From contig CAYONZ010000017.1 of NCBI GenBank assembly GCA_964405465.1, forward strand, positions 6,066-70,065: DNA of 64,000 bases, read 5' to 3'. Made by a program: the position numbers and the translations under genes. The notes below the pieces were generated by a model. That model ran no database searches. It worked only from the letters and a program-made list of their open reading frames with translations, and had not been told where the DNA came from. Below, piece by piece: positions 45,488 through 54,281 of the stretch (positions are counted from its first letter, which is position 1; each line of letters opens with the position of its first letter). The stretch comes from CAYONZ01 sp964405465 (GTDB lineage: Bacteria; Bdellovibrionota; Bdellovibrionia; Bdellovibrionales; JAMPXM01).

Positions 45488-45643
45488 GGCGTGTCCTCAT
45501 TTGGCTAGACTACTACGCAAAAGCAATAGAAATGATTTGAGCGTTGCTCGTCGTCGAAATAGCACCACTATTTCTCCTCCTCGTGCCTTCAACTCATTTC
45601 TATTGCTTCCGCTCGCGACGTCCGACCAATTGAGGACACGCCC
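45487..45643. mobile_element. 157-bp palindromic MITE-like element, copy 2
   Basis: It is identical to the element at 7873-8029 except for two bases: CATTTGG for CAATTGG in the left end and GCAATAG for GCAATTG in the inner repeat. TA flanks it at 45485-45486 and 45644-45645. The inner inverted repeat is perfect in this copy, whereas the left terminal repeat has one mismatch; copy 1 shows the reverse. It again lies between convergent genes and may act as a bidirectional terminator. Confidence 0.9.
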
Positions 45644-45647
45644 TAGT

Positions 45648-46661
45648 TTACTTAATTGCGACCTTTAGAGATTCAAATACCTGCTCGGGCGAGATCTGGT
45701 ACATGCAATCGAAGATTGGGCAGTTTTGATTAAGACACTTTAGTTCTCCTGGGCAGGTGACCTGGGGCATGAGTGTGGAGGTGCGAAGACCTTTTGGACC
45801 CCAGCGCTTCGGTTGTTGAACACGAACGGGGCTGTAAATCCCGATGGTCGGCGTTCCGGTAGAGGCGGCGAGGTGTAGAACTCCGGTACTTGGCGCCACG
45901 ACGGCCTTAGCTCCCTGTAAAATTGCTATCAACTCAGAACCAGTGGCTTGACCGACAAGCCACTTCACTTTTGGATGAGTTTTAAATTCAGATTCGATTG
46001 TGGAGAGATAAGCTTGGTCGGAGGTTGTACCAGTTATCACCACGTCGTGAAGCTCGATGAGTTTTTTAATTAGGCTTTGGTAATTCTGCATAGGCCAATT
46101 CTGTGCCGAGCCTGCCATTCCAGGGTGAACAACAAAGTAGTTCTTATAGGTAAGTTGAAATTTCCTAAGTTGCGAGGGGTCAGCGTGGAGTTCAAGAGTT
46201 TCCCGAAGAAGTGAGTCTTTGGGGAAGGCAAATCCTTGTTCGACCAATTGATAGTTGTATTCTAGCTCATGGGAGTCGGCCAGGCTGCGTTTTTGGCGAA
46301 TTCCTCGATTGAAGAAAAGAAAGGAGTGCCATTGGCTCAATTTGGTGACTCTTCGTGGAACGCCAGCGATGAAAAGGGCCAATCCCAGCCACCAGGGGCC
46401 GTGAAAGACGACTGCTGAGTCTGGCTTTTCGTGTTTAATCCATGCAACAAAGTTCCAAAATTTCTTCCAGGAGGTGGCTTTATCGAGTTCGATATAGCGC
46501 CTTTTGGGAAAGGCATGATCGCCAATAAAGGCAAGACCCTTGGGTATGACCCAGACAACTTCCATACCGCCTCCTGCCAGGCCCTGATCGACAGGAAGTG
46601 TGAGGACGAGATCACCGATTTTATCGAGTCGAATGAGCAGAATTTTTTTAAACGGTCGCAT
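45648..46661 (-). CDS. Family 9 glycosyltransferase (heptosyltransferase-like)
   Basis: About 337 aa. The N-terminal Rossmann-like motif KKILLIRLDKIGDLVLTLP and the C-terminal GAKAVVAPSTGVLHLAASTGTPTIGIY are family hallmarks of LPS heptosyltransferases. The C-terminus carries several Cys (TCPGELKCLNQNCPIFDC). The ATG at 46661 places that motif at the N-terminus; the frame extends to 46730 without a convincing ribosome binding site. It probably adds a heptose or another sugar to LPS core. No other LPS genes are close. Confidence 0.87.
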   Translation of the reverse strand: MRPFKKILLIRLDKIGDLVLTLPVDQGLAGGGMEVVWVIPKGLAFIGDHAFPKRRYIELDKATSWKKFWNFVAWIKHEKPDSAVVFHGPWWLGLALFIAGVPRRVTKLSQWHSFLFFNRGIRQKRSLADSHELEYNYQLVEQGFAFPKDSLLRETLELHADPSQLRKFQLTYKNYFVVHPGMAGSAQNWPMQNYQSLIKKLIELHDVVITGTTSDQAYLSTIESEFKTHPKVKWLVGQATGSELIAILQGAKAVVAPSTGVLHLAASTGTPTIGIYSPVRVQQPKRWGPKGLRTSTLMPQVTCPGELKCLNQNCPIFDCMYQISPEQVFESLKVAIK

Positions 46662-46740
46662 TGGCCTATTGGACTTGATTTGGCCAGTCAATTCAAGGCC
46701 GAAAACTGCGCATTTCAGAAAGCCGAACACCTTCCGTTTG

Positions 46741-46790
46741 GGGGGGACGGAGCTCTCTATTTTGGGGACTATTTAGGGGGACGGAGTCCC
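46741..46790. repeat. Paired REP-like palindromic motifs (ggggacggag)
   Basis: Two direct copies of ggggacggag lie at about 46743-46752 and 46777-46786. The second one extends to gggac-gga-gtccc (46778-46790), a 5-bp stem with a 3-nt loop. A third copy is found at 50596-50611. Short G-rich palindromes of this form resemble the REP units linked with RAYT transposases in other genomes; no such transposase is in the window. Confidence 0.5.
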
Positions 46791-47001
46791 AGTTTTTGGA
46801 TCAAAATTGAAAATATTTGTGAGGCAGAAGTCGACGGATTTTCAAGAGCTTGACTCTTGTTGGCGCGCCGGTCAAACATGCTGTGCAAGTTTGGATCTGG
46901 GTCAGTGGTTTGGAGGTGGTTCCGCCCGCGGGCAAGGCATTGGTCTTGGGTCAGGCTTGGTATTTTGTCCGGTTTTTGTCTGTATGGTTTAGAGTCTACC
47001 C

Positions 47002-47030
47002 TTGTGATCCGATAGAGTGGGTGCTCTAAT
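47002..47030 (+). promoter_or_regulatory. Sigma-70-type promoter for the EF-hand-like lipoprotein
   Basis: TTGTGA (47002-47007) and TCTAAT (47025-47030) are spaced by 17 bases. The boxes match 4 and 5 of 6 consensus positions. It lies 18 bases before the TTG start. Confidence 0.6.
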
Positions 47031-47048
47031 AAGACAGGGGAGTTTTGT

Positions 47049-49292
47049 TTGTTGAGATACTTCAGCGCTTTCTTAATTCTGGTTTCCTTTTTCCTTACAG
47101 GATGTCAGGGCGCATTGAATGATGAAAATCGTAAAGCTGAGCCGATTGTTTTATCGGGCCCCGAGACCAATTGTTTGGCCAAAACACTTGAAACGATAAA
47201 AAAATATCCGAAGGGCGAAGTTGATGAGATGCAAGTGGGAGCCGCTTGGGATTGTTTGAATGGTGCACTCAAGCTTTTCATGAAGAATGTTTCAGGTTCT
47301 GCCAGTCGAGATTATTACACCTCCGATGAGTTAAAGAGCTTTCTTGAACGTTATTTTTTAACCGATATCAAGATCAGTGATCGCCTCATGACCGAGGCCA
47401 TGAGGTTCAAACAGATTTTTCTGGGTGGCGGTCTTGAGATTATCACACGTTCAGAGCTTGAGCGCACTGAAGTGGTTTTTAATCTTTTGAAGGTTGAAAG
47501 CATTCGCATACTGCCATTCATTCAAGTCTATGCGGTACCAGATTTTCAAGCGCGAAGAAAAGTTGAAAGTAGTCGTGTGGAAGCGGCAGTCGTACAGTTA
47601 ACCCAGTCAGCAGAAAATATTGGAAAACTTTTGGGCGGAACTAAATCGGCTTACCTCTTGAGCTACGCTCGAGATTTTTTAATTGAGTTTGGTAAGCTGT
47701 ATGACTCTAGCGGTGGTTGGCAGGGTCCAAAGTGGTTGGCTGATCATATTGGTGTGGTTGCTTCCGCAAAGGCGTTTTTCGTTAGGCCCGACGGCAACGT
47801 GATTTATCCAGAGGATTGGCCGGATCTAATGCGTAGTGCCTGCCGATTGTATGGACTGTGGCTTCGGTACCATTATTTTATTGAAAACAAAGACTTGAAA
47901 ACTGGCAGTGCCCTCGACCAACTAGTTGATGCGGTATATGAGGCGTTTTCGCTGCTTGATCAGTCAGCCAAGATGAAGGTCAATAGAGTAATTGAAATGC
48001 GCCAGCTCGAAGATCTCATTTTGGGTTTGAAAGAAATTGGATTTTTCTCAACTGAAATTCAGGATCAAACAATTTCTGGGTTATTGAAAACCATATTCGG
48101 CAAAATCTATAATCCTTCAATCAATGGCCAGCGCGAGAAGTTTGCGGGCATCACTCCAGCGGTGTTGTCTTTGATGAAGAAAGACCTTTTGGGTTGGGCT
48201 GAGATGCAACAACTCTGGGATGTGGTTGTCGCGAAGACGGGGACAAACGAAATGCCGATGTCCCAGTTCTTGGAAGTCTGGAATACCCTTACTCCAAACA
48301 ATGTTGATGCTTATAAAGATTTTGCTGTGTTACTGAATTCGAAACATCCAGTTTCTCTCTTGGCTGACGGGCAAGTGGCTTTTGTCGCTGATATTAAGTC
48401 AATGATGATGAACTCAGATACTTTTTCTGGACTCAATTGGAGGAGAGCTTTTTTGAGCTTGGCAATGCGAGGTTACGCTGCAGACAGTGCCGGTTCTCGC
48501 GAAAATGGAATTACCAAAAATGAATTTAAAGAATTTTATACTGACCTCAATCCCATCGCTGTGGAGTTAAAGTTTTTGGCTCCAGACAGTGCCAACGGTT
48601 GGGATTCAACATTTGATGAAGCAAATGTGTTTTTGTTGTCCTCTGATGGCAATGATCGGTTGGGGTTTGCAGAGGGTGTTGAAATCTTGAGTTTTGCGCT
48701 TTCCGGGTCACAGCTTTCTGGAAAAGTATTCGAAGATATGTCGAAGAAATGTAAACATTTTGCCGACGACAATATGGGTAAGGCAATGTTGGAGTCTGCG
48801 TGTGTGAAAGCGCAGATTCGCCAAAATTTTAACACCTATTTTGCCGCTCTTCCCGGTTGGGTAAATATGACGGCAGATTATAAAGACGACGCCTGGTTGA
48901 TGTTTCTTGATGCTTTCGAACGAGCCGCACGTCCCAAAGGATTCAACGCCAATGATCCGTGGGAGTCAGCGAATCTCACTAAGGGAATTGCAATTATGTA
49001 TTATGTGGAGTCGGTGTTTGCTCGTTTTGATTTGAATGCTTCAAACAAGTTAACACAGGCAGAGGCGAAGTTGGCTTTTCCATTGATTCGTCCGATTCTA
49101 GCGAAAGTCAGTGGATACACGACAGACGATTGGTTGTATCCGATCTATACTTATCTAATGCGCTATGGAGAGTCTCCGGAGGCAAGTTTTACCAGTAAGA
49201 TTCAGTTTTTGTGGTGGAAAGCGAATTCATCATCATGGCAATTCGCAGCCAATAGATACCGACTTGTAAAAATTCTTGCGAATCTCAAATAG
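47049..49292 (+). CDS. Large lipoprotein with EF-hand-like loops
   Basis: The start is TTG (47049, or the adjacent TTG 47052) with ggggag 6 bases upstream. A lipoprotein signal follows (LRYFSAFLILVSFFLTGC). The rest is a mainly helical protein of about 725 residues. Three segments resemble EF-hand calcium loops: DSAGSRENGITKNEF, SSDGNDRLGFAEG and DLNASNKLTQAE. Each has alternating acidic/Asn/Ser residues and a closing Glu or Phe. I do not recognise the overall family. It is probably an outer-membrane or periplasmic protein; calcium binding is inference from the loops. Confidence 0.85.
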   Translation: MLRYFSAFLILVSFFLTGCQGALNDENRKAEPIVLSGPETNCLAKTLETIKKYPKGEVDEMQVGAAWDCLNGALKLFMKNVSGSASRDYYTSDELKSFLERYFLTDIKISDRLMTEAMRFKQIFLGGGLEIITRSELERTEVVFNLLKVESIRILPFIQVYAVPDFQARRKVESSRVEAAVVQLTQSAENIGKLLGGTKSAYLLSYARDFLIEFGKLYDSSGGWQGPKWLADHIGVVASAKAFFVRPDGNVIYPEDWPDLMRSACRLYGLWLRYHYFIENKDLKTGSALDQLVDAVYEAFSLLDQSAKMKVNRVIEMRQLEDLILGLKEIGFFSTEIQDQTISGLLKTIFGKIYNPSINGQREKFAGITPAVLSLMKKDLLGWAEMQQLWDVVVAKTGTNEMPMSQFLEVWNTLTPNNVDAYKDFAVLLNSKHPVSLLADGQVAFVADIKSMMMNSDTFSGLNWRRAFLSLAMRGYAADSAGSRENGITKNEFKEFYTDLNPIAVELKFLAPDSANGWDSTFDEANVFLLSSDGNDRLGFAEGVEILSFALSGSQLSGKVFEDMSKKCKHFADDNMGKAMLESACVKAQIRQNFNTYFAALPGWVNMTADYKDDAWLMFLDAFERAARPKGFNANDPWESANLTKGIAIMYYVESVFARFDLNASNKLTQAEAKLAFPLIRPILAKVSGYTTDDWLYPIYTYLMRYGESPEASFTSKIQFLWWKANSSSWQFAANRYRLVKILANLK

Positions 49293-49366
49293 TACCGAAA
49301 ATTAGTTTGTCGATATGCTGGATACGTTTGCATGCATATCTAGGGAAAGGTCTTGTTCACAAGACC

Positions 49367-50449
49367 TCAATTGACCTCAAGATCAATTACCACAATGTCC
49401 GGAAATTTTTTGTGAATATCTGCTTCAAGACGATTGATCTCCCGGCCAACCGTGCGCACCATTCGTTCAGCAGTTTCAAACAATATATAGGTTGGGTCTT
49501 CGCCCTCGCGGATGCGTTCAGCATCGCGTTCGATTTGTTGGCGATTGATAAGAATGCCACCGTGAAACTCGACCTCAATTGCGACTCTCATTCTTCCTGG
49601 AGCGAGAACGGCAGTTTTTAAACTCGTGATTCGCTCTACACTTGGATATGCTTCTACGAATTCACGAATTTCTGATTCGATATCAGAGCCAGCCGAAATT
49701 CCCATGAGGATGCGCCCATTCGCAATGGCAAGAAGAATGGCCATGGTTCCGAGTAAGATTCCAACAAAGATTGCGGCAATAGCATCAGGCACTGGGGTGT
49801 TGAGAATCTTTGAGGCCCACAAGCCCAGAAGGGCAACTAGCACGCCTAATACTGCGATACTATCTTCGAGAAGGACGGCCACACTTGTTGGGTCGTCTCC
49901 AGTTTTGATGTACTCGAGGGTAGTTTTATCTTCTTTGGCTTCGTTGATACTCTTGAGGGCGACGACCAGTGACCAACCCTCAAGAAGAAGTGAAATCACC
50001 AGGATCACAAGCTGAGTCACCGAGGGTTCGGTGTAACCTTGTCGAGCCTCCAATGCTGCAATTAGTGAATGAATGCCGTGATATGTAGTAAACCCAAAAC
50101 CGACAAAAAAGATTCCCATTGCACTGACAAGGTTCCAAATATACCGAGCTTGTCCTTTGCCAAAGGGATACTGCTTGGTTGGCTTTCCAGCACCATGACG
50201 GATTCCAACATATAGAAGCACTTGGTTGGCAGTGTCAGCCAGGGAGTGAATCGCCTCGGCCAGCATCGAGGGGCTGAAGTTAATGAACCAACCGATAAAT
50301 TTAAGAGTTGTGACCACAAAATTACTGGTGATAGCAGCCAAAACGGGCTTCATTGAAGCTTCGTCTTGGTAGGGAGTGGGTTCTTTCATCGTACCCAGTC
50401 CATTGTTATCTAGAGGCATAGGCTTCTTTCGTTGTTTGAAAAGCCGCAT
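49367..50449 (-). CDS. Cation diffusion facilitator transporter
   Basis: 360 aa of the CDF family, similar in layout to the SLC30A9-like bacterial group. Metal-site motifs are visible in helix 2 (AIHSLADTANQ, HxxxD) and helix 5 (VLLEDSIAVLG, ED in place of HxxxD). Six membrane helices are followed by a cytoplasmic domain of about 95 residues. It exports divalent metal (Zn, Mn, Co or Fe) in exchange for protons; which metal is not shown. The gene stands alone. Confidence 0.92.
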   Translation of the reverse strand: MRLFKQRKKPMPLDNNGLGTMKEPTPYQDEASMKPVLAAITSNFVVTTLKFIGWFINFSPSMLAEAIHSLADTANQVLLYVGIRHGAGKPTKQYPFGKGQARYIWNLVSAMGIFFVGFGFTTYHGIHSLIAALEARQGYTEPSVTQLVILVISLLLEGWSLVVALKSINEAKEDKTTLEYIKTGDDPTSVAVLLEDSIAVLGVLVALLGLWASKILNTPVPDAIAAIFVGILLGTMAILLAIANGRILMGISAGSDIESEIREFVEAYPSVERITSLKTAVLAPGRMRVAIEVEFHGGILINRQQIERDAERIREGEDPTYILFETAERMVRTVGREINRLEADIHKKFPDIVVIDLEVN

Positions 50450-50595
50450 GCGATCGGCAATTTCTGAAATATTTATGGCACAGTTAAGTCATTATCCAGT
50501 ATGAGCGCCGGCTTCACAAGTGCCGCCAAGACCATGGTCGGTGTGTAGAATTGATAGTGGGTAACGCAATAAGTCTATACCGCGGGTGGCGCAAC

Positions 50596-50611
50596 GGGGG
50601 ACGGAGTACCC
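50596..50611. repeat. REP-like motif, third copy
   Basis: gggggacggagtaccc matches the pair at 46741-46790 with one base inserted before the final CCC. It lies 16 bases before the promoter of the next gene. Confidence 0.4.
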
Positions 50612-50626
50612 TTGGATTGCAATAGG

Positions 50627-50655
50627 TTGGTGTAGGCCACCGTGGTGCTTATACT
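50627..50655 (+). promoter_or_regulatory. Sigma-70-type promoter for the 379-residue lipoprotein
   Basis: TTGGTG (50627-50632) and TATACT (50650-50655) are spaced by 17 bases; the boxes match 4 and 5 of 6 consensus positions. The transcript would have a 5' leader of about 53 bases. Confidence 0.65.
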
Positions 50656-50715
50656 CTATATGGCACAGGGATTGAACATAGTGCGGAGGAACGGGGAGTA
50701 ATAATCGGAGGGGAT

Positions 50716-51855
50716 ATGAAACTAGCTAAGTTGGGAATTTTGGTTCTGGTTGGCACAGGACTTTTGACTGGGTGTGGAGTCAAAAAACAGCTGGACGAGA
50801 TGCATGATGCGACCATGGATTTGCGAGACACTTCAAAGCAGCTTCAGGAAAATACAGCGGGAATGAAGGGCACGACAGAAAAAATGGCAGGTACAACAGA
50901 TGGCTTAAGTACCAAAACCACTGGCTTGGGTGAAGTCACTTCGGAGATGTATGACGGACTTAAGCAAGGCAATACCTTTATGATTCGTGACGCTGCTTTG
51001 AGGCAGCTGAAAGAAAACCCAGATATGGGTCAAAAGATCAAAGCTGCCTGTGCCTACAATGCCGCGCAAGACTTTCAGTTGTGGTCTGGTTTGGGTCAGG
51101 ATGTGCAGAAAGCACGCGAATTCGATGCCGCACAGGCCATGATAGAATATTTCAAAGACATTCATGGTTTTGTTGTAGATGGAGATCTTGAGCCTCACCC
51201 ATTGCAAGAGGAGATTACGGGTAAGCTTTTTGGTTTCTATCGACAAGAAAGTACAGCCAACAACGTAAAAGCTTTCAATGCAATGGCTCTTTGTATCTAT
51301 AAGACAAATCCGAAGCAGGATGAAATGCTCGCCAAACATCCCGAAATGAAGGAAATGACTTTTCGATCGATTTTGAAAGAGTCTTTGATGGCGGGCAAAC
51401 TCATTCGCGAGGGATCTAAAAAGCTCGAGGATTTTCCTCCTTATGTAAAAGAAGTCTTGTTGTACGAAGAAGTCGCAATTGCTCTTCTGCAAGGGCATAT
51501 GAATATGGCAGCAGCTGTGGCATTGGAGCGAGTCTCTCCGATTTCGAATGGCGCAATTCCTTATCTCAAAATGAACTTTGGATCATGGACAATGAATTTA
51601 AAGAAATACAATGAGATCGAAATTAACGAATTTTCTCGTTATATCAATGAGGGCACTCTACAAACGGCAGAGTTTCTGCTGAGCCTGGGTGTAAAGCCAA
51701 AATTTGATTCTCAGTTGGTCAAAATGTACGACCACATGAAAATTGCAGCAACACCGAACACTCTAAAGGGTGTGGTTGCGACGAGATTAGGTGCTGAAAA
51801 GAATTTTATTGGTGGATTGAAGCAGTTTATCAAAACTGCACATCAATATCGTTAA
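50716..51855 (+). CDS. Lipoprotein with N-terminal heptad-like repeat, unknown function
   Basis: 379 aa. Lipoprotein signal MKLAKLGILVLVGTGLLTGC. Residues 25-85 form a coiled coil made of repeats with Thr, Met and Gly (DATMDLRDTSKQL, MKGTTEKMAGTTDGL), similar to methyl-accepting or tail-fibre type linkers. A helical domain of about 290 residues follows with no family I recognise. A good ribosome binding site (ggagggg) precedes the ATG, and both promoter and terminator are visible, so it is monocistronic and probably well expressed. Confidence 0.86.
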   Translation: MKLAKLGILVLVGTGLLTGCGVKKQLDEMHDATMDLRDTSKQLQENTAGMKGTTEKMAGTTDGLSTKTTGLGEVTSEMYDGLKQGNTFMIRDAALRQLKENPDMGQKIKAACAYNAAQDFQLWSGLGQDVQKAREFDAAQAMIEYFKDIHGFVVDGDLEPHPLQEEITGKLFGFYRQESTANNVKAFNAMALCIYKTNPKQDEMLAKHPEMKEMTFRSILKESLMAGKLIREGSKKLEDFPPYVKEVLLYEEVAIALLQGHMNMAAAVALERVSPISNGAIPYLKMNFGSWTMNLKKYNEIEINEFSRYINEGTLQTAEFLLSLGVKPKFDSQLVKMYDHMKIAATPNTLKGVVATRLGAEKNFIGGLKQFIKTAHQYR

Positions 51856-51930
51856 ACCTGTGTAAACAGAGTTTATTTAAGGGAAGTCCGGGGTTTTTGG
51901 GGTTCTAGCTCTTCAGATGAAAAGCTAGAT

Positions 51931-51962
51931 AAGGGCTTGAGAGAAATCTCAGGCCCTTTTTT
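51931..51962 (+). terminator. Rho-independent terminator
   Basis: A 12-bp stem (aagggcttgaga / tctcaggccctt, one G-T pair) with a gaaa loop is followed by a run of T. It lies 76 bp after the lipoprotein gene and 38 bp before eutB. Confidence 0.92.
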
Positions 51963-51999
51963 ATTGGAGTTCTGATGTGAGTCGGGTTTTAATAATTGA

Positions 52000-53391
52000 A
52001 TGGCATTCACATTCACACTTGGTTCTGAAAAATATAATTTTGATTCATTGAAGATCTTGTTGGCAAAGGCCAGTCCGAGTCGTTCCGGAGATGATCTCTC
52101 CGGACTTTCGGCAAGTACTGACCGCGAGAGAATAGCAGCGCAACTGGCGTTGGCCGATTTGCCGCTTAAACATTTCTTAGTTGAATCGGTGATAGATTAC
52201 GAAACTGACGAGGTGACCCGATTGATTGTGGACACCCATGATGGCGAAGCATTTGAGCTGATTTCTCATTTCACAGTCGGTGAATTTCGAGATTGGCTTT
52301 TGAGTTTTTCGACAACCACTGATCGATTGTCTGCAATTAAAAACTCTGTGACGCCTGAAATGGCAGCGGCTGTTTCAAAGATCATGCGAAACCAAGACCT
52401 CATTTTGGTCGCAAAAAAAATTGAAGTGATGACGAAGTTCAGAAACACGATGGGTCGGCGAGGACATTTAGGGGTTAGATTGCAACCGAACCATCCCACT
52501 GATGATCTTAAGGGTATTTTGGCCAGTGTATTTGATGGTCTACTCTTCGGGTGTGGCGACGCAATGATCGGAATAAATCCGGCCTCAGACAGTCTTCACA
52601 AACACCGAGAGCTTTTGTTGATGTTAGATGAGCTTCGTGAACGTTTTCAAATTCCAACACAGATATGTGTCCTGACTCATGTGACCAATCAGCTTGAGAT
52701 GATTCGAAACCTTGCTCCGGTAGATTTAGTATTTCAATCAATCGCTGGAACGGAGGCCGCTAACAAGAGTTTTGGGATTCATCTTGAGTTGTTACGTGAG
52801 GCAAACGAAATGGCACAGGCTCTTCGACGAGGCACTGTTGGCCAAAATGTAATGTACTTTGAGACTGGGCAAGGAAGTTGCTTGTCGGCAGATGCACATC
52901 ATGGAGTGGATCAACAAACTTTGGAGGCTCGCGCGTATGCGGTGGCTCGCCACTATTCTCCATTTTTAGTTAATACAGTAGTGGGATTTATTGGGCCCGA
53001 ATACTTGTTTAATGGAAAGCAAATCATTCGTGCGGGTCTTGAGGATCATTTTTGCGGCAAACTTTTGGGTCTGCCCATGGGAGTTGATGTTTGCTACACC
53101 AATCATGTAGACGCAGATCAAGACGATATGGATAGTTTATTGACCCAACTTGGTGTCGCTGGATGCAATTACATCATGGGGGTTCCTGGGGCAGATGACA
53201 TTATGCTGGGCTATCAAAGTACCTCGTTTCATGATGCTCTCTATATTCGTGAGGTATTGGGCTTAAGTCCTGCTCCTGAGTTTGTCGATTGGTTACGCCA
53301 AATGAATATCATGGGAGACAATGGACGAATTCAAGATGCAGAAGTTGCTCGTGCAAGTTTACTGCAGGCCGGAGAAAGTTATGGCTTTTGA
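52000..53391 (+). CDS. eutB: Ethanolamine ammonia-lyase large subunit
   Basis: 463 aa, the usual EutB length (E. coli about 453). Similarity to EutB runs through the whole protein, including LRSGD-type start (SPSRSGDDLSGL), RLQPNHPTDD, FQSIAGTEAANKSFG, FETGQGSCLSADAHHG and LVNTVVGFIGPEYL, GLEDHFCGK. It deaminates ethanolamine to acetaldehyde and ammonia, with adenosylcobalamin bound between the subunits. The ATG at 52000 has only a weak ribosome binding site; a good one (ggag at 51966) lies further upstream. It overlaps eutC by 11 bp. No eutA reactivase and no microcompartment genes are near. Confidence 0.95.
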   Translation: MAFTFTLGSEKYNFDSLKILLAKASPSRSGDDLSGLSASTDRERIAAQLALADLPLKHFLVESVIDYETDEVTRLIVDTHDGEAFELISHFTVGEFRDWLLSFSTTTDRLSAIKNSVTPEMAAAVSKIMRNQDLILVAKKIEVMTKFRNTMGRRGHLGVRLQPNHPTDDLKGILASVFDGLLFGCGDAMIGINPASDSLHKHRELLLMLDELRERFQIPTQICVLTHVTNQLEMIRNLAPVDLVFQSIAGTEAANKSFGIHLELLREANEMAQALRRGTVGQNVMYFETGQGSCLSADAHHGVDQQTLEARAYAVARHYSPFLVNTVVGFIGPEYLFNGKQIIRAGLEDHFCGKLLGLPMGVDVCYTNHVDADQDDMDSLLTQLGVAGCNYIMGVPGADDIMLGYQSTSFHDALYIREVLGLSPAPEFVDWLRQMNIMGDNGRIQDAEVARASLLQAGESYGF

Positions 53392-54169
53392 TTTTTGGCA
53401 AAAGCTTCGGTCTCTCACCATGGCAAGAGTTGGAATTGGTAGATCTGGGCCATCATTAAAAACCAAAAACTGGCTTGAATTTTTGCGTGCTCACTCAGAG
53501 GCTCGGCATGCGGTTCATGCAGAACTTGATTGGTCAAAATTTTCTGAGTCACTTATTGCGTGTGGATTTAGAACCCAAATTTTGCTGTCGGGGGCAAAAG
53601 ACAAAACTAGCTTTCTTCGTCGTCCAGATTGGGGGCGTCGCCTTTCAGAGGATAGTCGGCAAAAGGTCTTGGCGAGTATTGCGGCTGAAGGTCGTGACGC
53701 GTTTTCTCAGCGTCTTTGTTTTGTAGTGAGTGATGGTCTTTCTGCTCAGGCCATAGAAAAATATGCGTTAGAACTACTTTTAAACTTCAAAAAAATGAAC
53801 CAGCAGGTAGACCTCAAACATCGATTTGAATTAACTGATATTTATTTAGTAAAACTGGGACGAGTTGGTGTGATAGATGAAATCGGATCACTTGTTGGCT
53901 GCAAACAAATAGTGATACTTTTGGGGGAAAGGCCAGGCCTGAGTTGTTTTGATAGTCTTGGTGTATACTTCGAGCATTCTCCAAGGTTGGGAAACAGTGA
54001 TGCGAATAGAAATTGTATTTCAAACATTCATTCTGATGGACTCACCACAGAACGGGCAGCTTCAAAATTATTCTATCTTCTTTCGAAAAGTCGTCGGTTG
54101 GGTTTGAGTGGAGTAGAGTTGAAAGATGATTTGGCCATTGAGGGTGAAGCAAACTTTTTATTGCGCTAA
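53381..54169 (+). CDS. eutC: Ethanolamine ammonia-lyase small subunit
   Basis: The start is set at ATG 53381, with ggag 6 bases upstream; the frame runs 60 bases further left inside eutB. The protein opens with the EutC signature (FWQKLRSLTMARVGIGRSGPS, AHSEARHAVHAELD), followed by VSDGLSAQAIEKYA and GVIDEIGSLVGCKQIVILLGERPGLS, which belong to the cobalamin-binding surface. It completes the EutBC enzyme. Together they can use ethanolamine from phosphatidylethanolamine as a source of nitrogen and acetaldehyde. Confidence 0.94.
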   Translation: MAFDFWQKLRSLTMARVGIGRSGPSLKTKNWLEFLRAHSEARHAVHAELDWSKFSESLIACGFRTQILLSGAKDKTSFLRRPDWGRRLSEDSRQKVLASIAAEGRDAFSQRLCFVVSDGLSAQAIEKYALELLLNFKKMNQQVDLKHRFELTDIYLVKLGRVGVIDEIGSLVGCKQIVILLGERPGLSCFDSLGVYFEHSPRLGNSDANRNCISNIHSDGLTTERAASKLFYLLSKSRRLGLSGVELKDDLAIEGEANFLLR

Positions 54170-54203
54170 CACGCGACCTTGGTTTGGAAGTCAGAGCGAT
54201 TTG

Positions 54204-54232
54204 TTGAGCAATGACTAAAAAGAACCTACAGT
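54204..54232 (+). promoter_or_regulatory. Possible sigma-70-type promoter for the binding-protein gene
   Basis: TTGAGC (54204-54209) and TACAGT (54227-54232) are spaced by 17 bases; each matches 4 of 6 consensus positions. Position fits the gene starting at 54282. Confidence 0.42.
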
Positions 54233-54281
54233 TTAAAGATTCCTAAACATGTGTTCAAAATTTCTTTAAAGGGTGTGGGTT

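Larger units (their letters stand above)
46662..47048. other. Intergenic region of about 390 bp with repeated G-rich motifs and a promoter
   Basis: It separates the divergent glycosyltransferase and EF-hand-like lipoprotein genes. It holds two copies of a ggggacggag motif, a diffuse tgggtcag repeat (about 46890-46960) and the promoter of the lipoprotein gene. I see no gene in it. Confidence 0.55.
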
